Notes under the pieces: model-generated
Database searches by the model: none
The model's input: the letters and a program-made list of their open reading frames with translations, nothing else
Told to the model about the DNA's origin: nothing
Made by a program: the position numbers and the translations under genes
NCBI GenBank assembly: GCA_964451925.1
Contig: CAYVKA010000006.1
Span: 1-64,000, forward strand
DNA from: Nevskia sp964451925
Lineage (GTDB): Bacteria; Pseudomonadota; Gammaproteobacteria; Nevskiales; Nevskiaceae
DNA length: 64,000 bases
Direction of reading: 5' to 3'
Shown here: positions 24,092-32,586 of the stretch, one piece after another
Position numbering within the stretch: position 1 is the first letter of the stretch
Layout: the number at the start of each line of letters is the position of its first letter

Positions 24092-25636
24092 ATGAAATCC
24101 CAAGTCGAGACCGTTCCCGATCCCGTGCTGCTGCAGCAAACCCGGGCCCGCGCCCGCCACTGGCCGTTCAGTTCGGTGCTGATCGCCAACCGCGGCGAGA
24201 TTGCCGTGCGCATCCTGCGCACGGTGCAGTCCCTCGGTCTGCGGGCTGTGGTGGTGTACCACGCCGCCGATCGCAAGGCGCCGGCGGTGCGGTTGGCCGA
24301 CCAGGCCATCGAGATCAGCGGCGCCACGCCGGTGGCGGCCTACCTCGACGCCGGGCAGATCCTCGCCGCCGCCAAGGCCAGCGGCGCCGGCGCCATCCAC
24401 CCGGGCTACGGCTTCCTGTCCGAGAACGCCGGCTTTGCCCGCGCCGTGGCGCAGGCCGGCCTGGTCTTTGTCGGTCCCACTCCGGAGCAGATCGAACTGA
24501 TGGGTGACAAGGTGCGCGCCCGCGCCTTCGTCGCCGCCGGCGGCTTCCCGGTGGCGCCTTCGGCGATCGAGGACGACGATCCCGCCAGCTTCGCCGAGCG
24601 TGCCCTGGAAGTGCCGTTCCCGCTGCTGATCAAGCCGGCTGCCGGCGGCGGCGGCAAGGGCATGCGCATTGTGCGCGAGCCGGGGCAGCTCAAGGCCGAA
24701 CTGGAGCGCGCCCGCAGCGAGGGCCAGCGTTACTTCGGCGATGGACGTCTTTACGTCGAGCGCTACATCGAGAACCCGCGCCATATCGAGGTGCAGGTGC
24801 TGGGCGATGCCCACGGCAACGTGGTGCACCTGTTCGAGCGCGAATGCTCGGTGCAGCGGCGCTTCCAGAAGATCGTCGAGGAGACGCCCTCGCCGGCGCT
24901 GGATGCGGAACTGCGCAAACGCATCTGCGAGACGGCGGCGGGCATCGCGCGCAAGGCCGGCTACCGCAACGCCGGCACGGTGGAATTCATTTTCGGCAAG
25001 GGCGGGGAGTACTACTTCCTGGAAATGAACACACGCCTGCAGGTGGAGCATCCGGTGACGGAGATGATCACCGGCAAGGACCTGGTGCTGGAGCAATTGC
25101 GCGTCGCCGCCGGCGAGCCGCTGGGCTACGGTCAGGAGCAGGTCACCTCGCAGGGCCACTCGATCGAATTCCGCATCTACGCCGAGGACGCCGCGCGCGG
25201 CTACACCCCCACCACCGGGCCGGTGCTGGCGCTGCGGCCGCCGCAGGGCGAGGGTGTGCGCGTCGACAGCGGTATCGCCGAGGGCCAGGACGTCACCGCC
25301 GCCTTCGACCCGATGCTGGCCAAGCTGATCGTCACCGGCCGCGACCGCGCCGAGGCCATGGCCCGGGCCGACCGGGCCCTGGCGGACTACGCACTGCTCG
25401 GCTGCGTCACCAACACCGCTTTCCTGCGCCGGCTGCTCAACCACCAGGCCTTCATCGACGGCCAAGTGCACACCGGCTTCCTCGACGCCCACCCCGAAAT
25501 TGCCGCCCAGCCGGAGCTGGACCCGGCCACCCTGCACAAGCTGCTGGCCGCCGCGGCCCTGGTGACGCGGCCGATGCGCGATGTCGCCGATCTGGTGCCG
25601 GACATGCACGCCGCCATCGGCGCCTGGAGCAATTGA
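24092..25636 (+). CDS. Biotin carboxylase component of an acyl-CoA carboxylase
   Basis: A 514-residue biotin carboxylase: VLIANRGEIAVRI (Rossmann start), the ATP-grasp glycine-rich loop PAAGGGGKGM, and the active-site stretch FLEMNTRLQVEHPVTE. It carboxylates the carrier biotin with ATP and bicarbonate. In LiuD (methylcrotonyl-CoA carboxylase) and AtuF (geranyl-CoA carboxylase) this domain is fused to BT and biotin-carrier domains in about 660 residues; here the frame stops at TGA 25634-25636, right at the boundary, and the remainder continues in another frame. AAGAAGAG precedes ATG 24092. Confidence 0.9.
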   Translation: MKSQVETVPDPVLLQQTRARARHWPFSSVLIANRGEIAVRILRTVQSLGLRAVVVYHAADRKAPAVRLADQAIEISGATPVAAYLDAGQILAAAKASGAGAIHPGYGFLSENAGFARAVAQAGLVFVGPTPEQIELMGDKVRARAFVAAGGFPVAPSAIEDDDPASFAERALEVPFPLLIKPAAGGGGKGMRIVREPGQLKAELERARSEGQRYFGDGRLYVERYIENPRHIEVQVLGDAHGNVVHLFERECSVQRRFQKIVEETPSPALDAELRKRICETAAGIARKAGYRNAGTVEFIFGKGGEYYFLEMNTRLQVEHPVTEMITGKDLVLEQLRVAAGEPLGYGQEQVTSQGHSIEFRIYAEDAARGYTPTTGPVLALRPPQGEGVRVDSGIAEGQDVTAAFDPMLAKLIVTGRDRAEAMARADRALADYALLGCVTNTAFLRRLLNHQAFIDGQVHTGFLDAHPEIAAQPELDPATLHKLLAAAALVTRPMRDVADLVPDMHAAIGAWSN

Positions 25637-25637
25637 C

Positions 25638-26135
25638 ATGCACCACGCCTTCAGACTCAACGACGCTGAATACAACCTGGAGCTGTCGCGCGCTCCGGCC
25701 GGTTACCGCCTGCACCTCGCCGACCGCACGGTGCCGGTGAACCTGCACCTGGAAGACGACGGCTCCGCCGTGCTCACCGTCAACGGCCGCAGCGAAAAGG
25801 CGCTGGTCGCCACGCGCGGCGATGATGTCTTCATCCATCTCGGCGGCGTCGCCTACCAGCTGCGCTACGAGCACCCCCTGCAGCGCCTGGCGGCGCAGTC
25901 GCAAGGCTCGGCCGAGGACCATGTGCGGGCGCCGATGCCGGGCAGCCTGGTCGCCCTCCACGCCAGGCCCGGGCAGACGGTGGCGCGCGGCGAATCGCTG
26001 CTGGTGATGGAGAGCATGAAAATGGAAACCACCATCGCCGCGCCGCGCGACGGCATCGTCGAGCTGGTGCATTTCTCGATCGGGCAGACCTTCGATCGTG
26101 ATGCCGTTCTACTGGAGCTGAAGCATGTTGATTGA
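25638..26135 (+). CDS. Biotin carboxyl carrier protein with BT-like N-terminal domain
   Basis: A 165-residue protein corresponding to the C-terminal part of LiuD/AtuF. Residues 1-90 are the beta-rich BT domain that links to the carboxyltransferase; residues about 94-165 form the biotinyl domain, with biotinylated Lys in VMESMKMET and the flanking APMPGSLVALHARPG hairpin. ATG 25638 lies one base after the TGA of the biotin carboxylase gene, with no clear ribosome-binding site except within that gene. Loss of one T at 25633-25634 would join the two into a continuous reading frame. Confidence 0.88.
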   Translation: MHHAFRLNDAEYNLELSRAPAGYRLHLADRTVPVNLHLEDDGSAVLTVNGRSEKALVATRGDDVFIHLGGVAYQLRYEHPLQRLAAQSQGSAEDHVRAPMPGSLVALHARPGQTVARGESLLVMESMKMETTIAAPRDGIVELVHFSIGQTFDRDAVLLELKHVD

Positions 26136-26222
26136 CGCTGATTGGGGTAGCCGGCACGCGCGGGCGCTGAGGAATCATCTGCCCGGCTATGGATGGCGGC
26201 GTCTTGTACAGGATGCGCACGC

Positions 26223-27830
26223 ATGAAGCGGATTGAATCTTCGCTGAACACGGCTTCCGCCGATTTTCAGGCCAACGTGGCGCACAACCGCAAGCTGGCG
26301 GAGGCGTTCAAGGCGATGCAGCACAAGGTACGCCATGAGCGGCCCGAGCGCGACCTCCAGCGCCTGCAGGCGCAGGACAAGATGTTCGTGCGCGAACGCC
26401 TGAAGCAGTTGCTCGATCCGGGCACGCCGTTCCTGGAGTTGTCCTCGCTCGCCGCCAACGAGGCTTACGAAGGCGATGTGCCCGGTGCCGGCGTGGTCAG
26501 CGGCATTGGCATCGTCTCCGGCCGCGAGGTGGTGATCAATGCCGGCGACGCCTCGGTCAAGGGCGGCGCCTGGTATCCGCTGTCGGTGAAGAAGACGGTG
26601 CGCGCGCTGGACATCGCCATCGAGAACCGCCTGCCGGTGGTGCACCTGTGTGATTCCGCCGGCGGCTTCCTGCCGCTGCAGGCCGAGCTGTTCGCCGACA
26701 AGTATTACGCCGGCCGCATCTTCCGCAACCAGTGCATGCTGTCGAAGATGGGCGTGCAGCAGGTGGCGATCGTGCTCGGCCACTGCACCGCCGGCGGCGC
26801 CTACGTGCCGGGCCTGTCCGACTACAACGTCATCGTGCGCGGCACCGGCGCTATCTTCCTGGCCGGGCCGCCGCTGGTGAAGGCCGCCACCGGCGAGGAG
26901 GTGACGGTGGACGAGCTCGGCGGCTGCGACATGCACACCAGCACCTCCGGCACCGCCGACTATCCCGCCTCCAGCGAGGAGGAGGCCATCGCCATCGCCC
27001 GCGACATCGTCGGCCAGTTCAAGCGGCCGGACAAGACGCGCATCGAGTGGCTGCCGCCGGAGGCGCCGTACTACGATCCGGCCGAGCTGTACGGCGTGCT
27101 GCCGCGCGACATCAAGCAGGGTTTCGATATGCGCGAGGTGATCGCGCGCCTGGTCGATGGCAGCCGCTTCCACGAATACCAGCCGGCCTACGGCAAGACC
27201 CTGATCTGCGGCTACGCCCACCTGTGGGGCTACAAGATCGGCATCCTGGCCAACAACGGCGTGCTGTTCAACGACAGCGCGCTGAAGGGAGCGCACTTCA
27301 TCGAGCTGTGCAACCAGAACCGCACGCCGATCCTGTTCCTGCAGAACATCACCGGCTTCATGGTGGGCAAGGAATACGAGCGGCGCGGCATCACCAAGGA
27401 CGGCGCCAAAATGATCATGGCGGTGTCCAACTCCGAGGTGCCCAAGTTCACCGTGATGTGCCATGGCTCGTTCGGCGCCGGCAACTACGGCATGTCCGGC
27501 CGCGCCTTCGATTCGCGCTTCCTGTTCTCCTGGCCGCAGTCGCAGATCTCGGTGATGGGCGCGGAGCAGGCGGCCAACACCCTGGCCGATGTCAAGATCC
27601 GCCAGCTGGCGCGCCACGGCAAGCAGCTCACGGCGGACGACATCGCCGCCATCCGCGAGCCGGTGGTTGCGGAGTTCAAGCGCAAGTCCAGCGCGTACTA
27701 TTCCACCTCGGAAATCTGGGATGATGGCATCCTGGACCCGGTGGATACCCGCAACGCCCTGGGTATCGCCATCTCCGCGGCGCTGAACACGCCGATCGGC
27801 GATCCGCGCTACGGTATTTTCAGGATGTGA
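26223..27830 (+). CDS. Acyl-CoA carboxylase beta subunit (carboxyltransferase, LiuB/AtuC family)
   Basis: A 535-residue carboxyltransferase with the two crotonase-like halves: HLCDSAGGFLPLQAE and GHCTAGGAYVPGLSDY in the N domain, NITGFMVGKEYERRGITKDG and GSFGAGNYGMSGRAFDSRF in the C domain. It moves carboxylate from biotin to the gamma-methyl carbon of a 3-methyl-2-enoyl-CoA. The family includes methylcrotonyl-CoA and geranyl-CoA carboxylases; which one cannot be decided by eye, but the AtuA-family neighbour favours a longer isoprenoid acyl-CoA. ATG 26223 is preferred to the frame extension back to 26193. An 87-bp gap separates it from the carrier gene. Confidence 0.88.
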   Translation: MKRIESSLNTASADFQANVAHNRKLAEAFKAMQHKVRHERPERDLQRLQAQDKMFVRERLKQLLDPGTPFLELSSLAANEAYEGDVPGAGVVSGIGIVSGREVVINAGDASVKGGAWYPLSVKKTVRALDIAIENRLPVVHLCDSAGGFLPLQAELFADKYYAGRIFRNQCMLSKMGVQQVAIVLGHCTAGGAYVPGLSDYNVIVRGTGAIFLAGPPLVKAATGEEVTVDELGGCDMHTSTSGTADYPASSEEEAIAIARDIVGQFKRPDKTRIEWLPPEAPYYDPAELYGVLPRDIKQGFDMREVIARLVDGSRFHEYQPAYGKTLICGYAHLWGYKIGILANNGVLFNDSALKGAHFIELCNQNRTPILFLQNITGFMVGKEYERRGITKDGAKMIMAVSNSEVPKFTVMCHGSFGAGNYGMSGRAFDSRFLFSWPQSQISVMGAEQAANTLADVKIRQLARHGKQLTADDIAAIREPVVAEFKRKSSAYYSTSEIWDDGILDPVDTRNALGIAISAALNTPIGDPRYGIFRM

Positions 27831-27835
27831 CGAGC

Positions 27836-28834
27836 ATGAACCAGGCCCTTCTGTCGCCACCGCCCCCGGGCCTGCCCACCGCCGCCGAGGCGGAAATCCG
27901 CGTCAAACCGGTGCAGATCCGCTGGCGCAGCCGCCTGATCATCTGGCTGATGCGCCGCTTCCTGCGGCCGATGTTGCGGCGCATGATCGGCGGCCCGGTG
28001 GAGCGCATGGCGCGCACCCAGCTGTTCCTGGCCTCGCGCCAGTGCCGCGACAGCAGCGGGCTGGCGGTGGACTACCGCATCGTCGGCCAGGTTCCGGGGC
28101 ACTTCATTGGCGGCGCCCACGATCCAGCGGGGCGGGTGGTGCTGTGGCTGCACGGCGGCGCCTTCATCCTGCCGGCGGTGCCCGACGTGCACGTGCGCAC
28201 GGTGGCGAAGATGTGCCGCGCCTTGGATGCGGCCGGCTTCCTGCCGGACTACCGCCTGGCGCCATTCAACAAGTTTCCCGCCGCGCTGGACGACTGCGAG
28301 CGTGCCTACCGCGGCCTGCTGCAGCTGGGTTATGCGCCGGAGCGTATCGCCCTGGGCGGCGAATCGGCCGGCGGCAACCTGCTGCTGGGCGTGCTGCAGC
28401 GTATCCGCAAGGCCGGGCTGCCGATGCCGGCCTGCGCCGTGCCGGTATCGCCCGGCACCGAGATGGGCCGGGTGCACGCGCCGCCCTCGCGCACGCTGCG
28501 CATGCGCAGCGACCCGATCCTGCCGATGGACGCGCTGGCGCGGGTCAGCGAACTGTACGCCGGAGGCCTGGATACTTCGAATCCCGAACTGTCGCCGCTG
28601 TACGCCGATTGCAGCGGCTTCCCGCCGCTGTACCTGCTTGCCAGCAATGCCGAGGTGCTGCTCGACGACACCGTGCTGTTCGCGCGCAACGCCAGGCAGT
28701 CCGGAGTCGACGTCAGCTTCGAGGTGTGGCCGGTGCTGCCGCATGCGTTTCCACTGTTCGAGAACTGGTTTCCGGAAGTGGCCCAGGCGCGTGAGGACAT
28801 GGTGGCGTTCATGGGCAGGCACCTGCAGCGGTGA
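27836..28834 (+). CDS. Alpha/beta hydrolase, hormone-sensitive lipase family
   Basis: A 332-residue esterase-like protein. It has the oxyanion motif HGGAF, nucleophile Ser in GESAGG, the acid in SNAEVLLDD and the base in LPHAF, the standard order of family IV (HSL) carboxylesterases. The N-terminal 60 residues are basic and amphipathic (WRSRLIIWLMRRFLRPMLRR) and could associate with the membrane. Substrates in this family are short to medium acyl esters, including terpenoid and steroid esters. It starts 6 bp after the carboxyltransferase stop, so it is part of the operon. Confidence 0.85.
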   Translation: MNQALLSPPPPGLPTAAEAEIRVKPVQIRWRSRLIIWLMRRFLRPMLRRMIGGPVERMARTQLFLASRQCRDSSGLAVDYRIVGQVPGHFIGGAHDPAGRVVLWLHGGAFILPAVPDVHVRTVAKMCRALDAAGFLPDYRLAPFNKFPAALDDCERAYRGLLQLGYAPERIALGGESAGGNLLLGVLQRIRKAGLPMPACAVPVSPGTEMGRVHAPPSRTLRMRSDPILPMDALARVSELYAGGLDTSNPELSPLYADCSGFPPLYLLASNAEVLLDDTVLFARNARQSGVDVSFEVWPVLPHAFPLFENWFPEVAQAREDMVAFMGRHLQR

Positions 28835-28916
28835 CTGTGGCCCCGGAGGCGCGTCCCACGGGGCCCATCTGTGGCCCCGGCGCCAGCCGGGCGAGCGAGA
28901 TTTGGAGGAGAGACCG

Positions 28917-30809
28917 ATGCGCTATGCCGAAATACATCAGCGCGCGCTGAAACAGCCGGAAGCCTTCTGGGCGGAACAGGCTGCGGCGCTGCACTGGGAC
29001 CAGCCTTGGGAACAGGTGCTGGATCGCACTTCGGCGCCGATGTACCGCTGGTTCGCCGGAGGCCGCATCAACACCTGTTACAACGCGCTCGACCGGCAGG
29101 TGGAAAACGGCCGCGCCGAACAGGCCGCGCTGATCTACGACAGCCCGGTCACCGGCACCATCACGCACTACAGCTACCGCGAGCTGCGCGACCGGGTGGC
29201 GCTGTTCGCCGGCGCGCTGCTGCGCCAGGGCGTGAAGCAGGGCGAGCGCGTCATCATCTACATGCCGATGGTGCCGGAAGCGGCCATCGCCATGCTGGCC
29301 TGCGCGCGCATCGGCGCGGTGCATTCGGTGGTGTTCGGCGGCTTCGCCGCGCCGGAGCTGGCCAAGCGCATCGACGCTGCGCAGCCGGTGCTGCTGGTGT
29401 CGGCGTCCTGCGGCATTGAGCCCGGACGTATCGTTGAATACAAGCCTCTGCTCGACCAGGCCTTGCAACTGGCTGAGCACAAGGTCGGTCGCTGCATCGT
29501 GCTGCAAAGGCCGCAGTGCCCGGCCAGCCTGGTACCGGGCCGCGACGTGGAATGGAACGAGGCACAGCAGGGCGTGGCGCCGGCGGCCTGCGTGCCGCTG
29601 TTGGCCACCGATCCGCTGTACGTGCTCTACACCTCCGGCACCACCGGCAAGCCCAAGGGTGTGGTGCGCGACAACGGCGGCCATGCGGTCGCCATGTACT
29701 ACTCGATGCAGGCGGTGTTCGACGCACAACCCGGCGATGTGTTCTGGGCCGCGTCCGACGTGGGCTGGGTGGTGGGGCACTCCTATATCGTCTATGCGCC
29801 GCTGCTGCGCGGCTGCACCACCGTGCTATACGAGGGCAAGCCGGTCGGCACGCCGGACGCCGGCGCCTTCTGGCGCGTCATCGCTGAGCATGGCGTGAAG
29901 ACCTTCTTCACCGCCCCCACCGCGTTCCGCGCCATCAAGAAGGAAGATCCGCAAGGTGCGTTGATCGGCCGCTACGACCTGTCGAAGTTCAAGGCGTTGT
30001 ACCTGGCCGGCGAGCGCTGCGATCCCGACACCATCCACTGGGCGCAGCAGCATCTCCGGGTGCCGGTGGTCGACCACTGGTGGCAGACCGAGCTGGGCTG
30101 GCCGGCGGCGGCCAACTGCCGTGGCATCGAGGAACTGCCGGTGAAGCCGGGCTCGGCCACGGTGCCGGTGCCGGGCTACGACATCCAGGTGCTGGACCCG
30201 GACGGCGAGCAGGTTCCGGCCGACACCATCGGCAATATCGTGATCAGGTTGCCGCTGCCGCCGGGCACGCTCAGCACCATGTGGCAGAACGAACAGGGCT
30301 ACCGCGAGAACTATCTCGAGCGCTACCCGGGTTACTACCTGAGCGGCGATGCCGGCTATTTCGACGCCGACGGCTACCTGTGGATCATGTCGCGCATCGA
30401 CGACATCATCAATGTCGCCGGCCATCGCCTGTCCACCGGCGCCATGGAGGAGGTGCTGGCGGGACATCCGGATGTGGCCGAGTGCGCCGTGATCGGTGTT
30501 GCCAACGCCCTGAAGGGGCAGCTGCCGCTGGGCCTGGTGGTGCTCAAGTCCGGCGTGCAGCGGCCGCATCAGGACATCGTGCGCGAACTGGTGGCGCGGG
30601 TGCGCGAACAGATCGGCGCGGTGGCGGCATTCAAGCAGGCGGTGGTGGTGCCGCGCCTGCCCAAGACGCGCTCGGGCAAGGTGCTGCGCGCCACCATGCG
30701 CTCCATCGCCGACTGCCAAAGCTACAGCGTGCCGGCGACCATCGACGACCCGAAATGCCTGGAGGAGATCGACTCGGCCCTGCAGGGTCTGGGTTACGCG
30801 CGCAAGTAG
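28917..30809 (+). CDS. prpE: Propionyl-CoA synthetase PrpE
   Basis: A 630-residue acyl-CoA synthetase. The N-terminal ACAS_N region (YAEIHQRALKQPEAFWAEQA) and the adenylation core with YTSGTTGKPKGVV, YLAGERCDPDT, YYLSGDAGYFD, and the catalytic Lys in PKTRSGKVLR identify the acetyl/propionyl-CoA synthetase group; overall sequence is closest to PrpE. It activates propionate with ATP. GGAGGAG lies 6 bp before ATG 28917. Both steroid and odd-chain or branched degradation yield propionyl groups, which may explain its place, although another short branched acid could be the true substrate. Confidence 0.87.
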   Translation: MRYAEIHQRALKQPEAFWAEQAAALHWDQPWEQVLDRTSAPMYRWFAGGRINTCYNALDRQVENGRAEQAALIYDSPVTGTITHYSYRELRDRVALFAGALLRQGVKQGERVIIYMPMVPEAAIAMLACARIGAVHSVVFGGFAAPELAKRIDAAQPVLLVSASCGIEPGRIVEYKPLLDQALQLAEHKVGRCIVLQRPQCPASLVPGRDVEWNEAQQGVAPAACVPLLATDPLYVLYTSGTTGKPKGVVRDNGGHAVAMYYSMQAVFDAQPGDVFWAASDVGWVVGHSYIVYAPLLRGCTTVLYEGKPVGTPDAGAFWRVIAEHGVKTFFTAPTAFRAIKKEDPQGALIGRYDLSKFKALYLAGERCDPDTIHWAQQHLRVPVVDHWWQTELGWPAAANCRGIEELPVKPGSATVPVPGYDIQVLDPDGEQVPADTIGNIVIRLPLPPGTLSTMWQNEQGYRENYLERYPGYYLSGDAGYFDADGYLWIMSRIDDIINVAGHRLSTGAMEEVLAGHPDVAECAVIGVANALKGQLPLGLVVLKSGVQRPHQDIVRELVARVREQIGAVAAFKQAVVVPRLPKTRSGKVLRATMRSIADCQSYSVPATIDDPKCLEEIDSALQGLGYARK

Positions 30810-30987
30810 CGGGGCACGGCCCAGCGCCATTTTCCGTCGCCGGCAAATGCAGTAAGGTAACGGCCGTCGCAATACCGCAAACGGCCGATGCCGCGCAGAA
30901 GCGGCTTCCGCCACACTGGCCGCAATGCCGCGGATCGGGTGTGTCGATTTGCGCACCAGCTCCGTTTCCGCAGCCAGTCATGAACTT

Positions 30988-32229
30988 ATGAGCGAATCAG
31001 CCGCAACCCCAACCATCATCATCGTCGGCGCCGGCCAGGCCGGCGGCGAGACCGCCAGCGAATTGCGCAAGCAGGGCTATGCCGGCCGCATCGTCCTGGT
31101 GGGCGACGAGCCGCATGTGCCGTACCGGCGCCCGCCGCTGTCCAAGGCCTACCTCAACGGCAGCGCCACGCAGGAAAGCCTGTACATCCTGCCGCCGGCC
31201 GGGCTGGAGAAGGCGCGCATCGAATTCATCGGTGGCGTGCGCGCGGAGCGTATCGACCGCGCCGCGAAGCAGCTGCACCTGGCCGACGGTCGCGCACTGC
31301 ACTACGACAAGCTGGTCCTGGCCACCGGCGGGCGCGCGCGCACCCTGAGCCTGCCCGGCGCGGACCGGCCCAATGTATTTCCGCTGCGCAGCATCGCCGA
31401 TGTCCAGGCGCTGCGCGGCCACTGCCTGGAAGGCAGGAGCGCGGTCATCATCGGCGGCGGCTTCATCGGCCTGGAAGTGGCCGCGGTGGCGGTGAAGCTG
31501 GGCATGAAGGTGACCGTGCTGGAAGGCCTGCCGCGCGTGCTGGCGCGCGTCACGGTGCCGGAGGTCTCGGCCTTCTTCGAGCGCATTCACCGTGAGGCCG
31601 GCGTGGACCTGCGCACCGGTGTGCAGATCGCCGCGCTGGAAGGCGATCCGACGGTGACTCAGGTGGTGCTGGCCGACGGCAGCCGCATCGCGGCCGACTT
31701 CGTGCTGGCCGGCATCGGCCAGCTGCCCAACGTGGAGCTGGCGCAACAGGCCGGCCTGGCGGTGGACAACGGCATTGTGGTGGACGAGTACTCGCGCACC
31801 GCCGACCCGGATATCTACGCCGCCGGCGACTGCGCCAATCATCCCAACGAGTTCTACGGCTGCCGTCTGCGCCTGGAGTCGGTGCAGAACGCGATGGAGC
31901 AGGGCCGCGTGGTCGCCGCCGCGCTGCTGGGCAAGCCACAGGTCTACAACGTGGTGCCCTGGTTCTGGTCCGACCAATACGATCTGAAACTGCAGATGGT
32001 CGGGTTGTCCGCCGGCTTCGACCGCATGATCGTGCGCGGCGATTTCAACAGCCGCGCCTTCGCCGCCTTCTACCTCAAGGACGGCCGCATGATCGCTGCC
32101 GACACGGTCGGCCGGCCGCAGGACTTCATGTTCGCCAAGAAGCTGGTGGCGGCGCGCGCCGTGGTCGATGCGCAGCAGCTGGCGGACGAAGCGGTGCCGC
32201 TGAAAGCGCTGCTGCCCGCCGCTGCCTGA
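30988..32229 (+). CDS. FAD-dependent ferredoxin reductase
   Basis: A 413-residue putidaredoxin reductase-type enzyme. It has the FAD-binding GxGxxG in IIIVGAGQAGGE (about residues 9-20), the NAD-binding fold VIIGGGFIGLEVAAVAVKLG, and the second FAD motif ADPDIYAAGDCANHP. It passes electrons from NADH to a [2Fe-2S] ferredoxin such as the next gene product. ATG 30988 is chosen because the family begins a few residues before IIIVGAG. A 178-bp gap from prpE means it may have its own promoter. Confidence 0.9.
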   Translation: MSESAATPTIIIVGAGQAGGETASELRKQGYAGRIVLVGDEPHVPYRRPPLSKAYLNGSATQESLYILPPAGLEKARIEFIGGVRAERIDRAAKQLHLADGRALHYDKLVLATGGRARTLSLPGADRPNVFPLRSIADVQALRGHCLEGRSAVIIGGGFIGLEVAAVAVKLGMKVTVLEGLPRVLARVTVPEVSAFFERIHREAGVDLRTGVQIAALEGDPTVTQVVLADGSRIAADFVLAGIGQLPNVELAQQAGLAVDNGIVVDEYSRTADPDIYAAGDCANHPNEFYGCRLRLESVQNAMEQGRVVAAALLGKPQVYNVVPWFWSDQYDLKLQMVGLSAGFDRMIVRGDFNSRAFAAFYLKDGRMIAADTVGRPQDFMFAKKLVAARAVVDAQQLADEAVPLKALLPAAA

Positions 32230-32236
32230 GCGCCGC

Positions 32237-32557
32237 GTGCCGACCCTCACCTTCATCGAGCCGGACGGCAAGGCCCATGTGGTCACGGCGCAGGCCGGCC
32301 AGTCGGTGATGGAGGCGGCGATCCGCGCCCTGGTGCCGGGCATCATCGGCGAGTGCGGCGGTTGCTGCAGCTGCGCCACCTGCCATGTCTACATCGACCC
32401 GCCGTGGTCGGATCGTGTCGACGCAGCGGACGAGATGGAGCAGGGCATGATCGAAGGCGCGGTGGAGCCGGGGCCGCGCAGCCGTCTGTGCTGCCAGATC
32501 AAGGTGAGCGAGGCGCTGGACGGGCTGGTGGCGCGCATTCCCGCCGGGCAGCTGTAG
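32237..32557 (+). CDS. [2Fe-2S] ferredoxin (adrenodoxin/putidaredoxin type)
   Basis: A 106-residue ferredoxin starting at GTG 32237, 7 bp after the reductase stop. The cluster ligands are the spaced cysteines of GECGGCCSCATCHVY and the late cysteine pair in RLCCQIKV. The sequence PPWSDRVDAADEMEQGMIEG is typical of P450- or Rieske-oxygenase-partner ferredoxins. With the reductase it forms an electron supply chain; no P450 or Rieske oxygenase is encoded in this window, so the terminal enzyme lies elsewhere. Confidence 0.9.
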   Translation: MPTLTFIEPDGKAHVVTAQAGQSVMEAAIRALVPGIIGECGGCCSCATCHVYIDPPWSDRVDAADEMEQGMIEGAVEPGPRSRLCCQIKVSEALDGLVARIPAGQL

Positions 32558-32586
32558 CGCGCCCCATTGGCGCTCCTGTATCCGGG

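Noticed and set aside
28107..28916. Extension of the PrpE frame far upstream
   Set aside because: Overlaps the esterase gene out of frame; GGAGGAG before ATG 28917 and the family start both support the shorter form.
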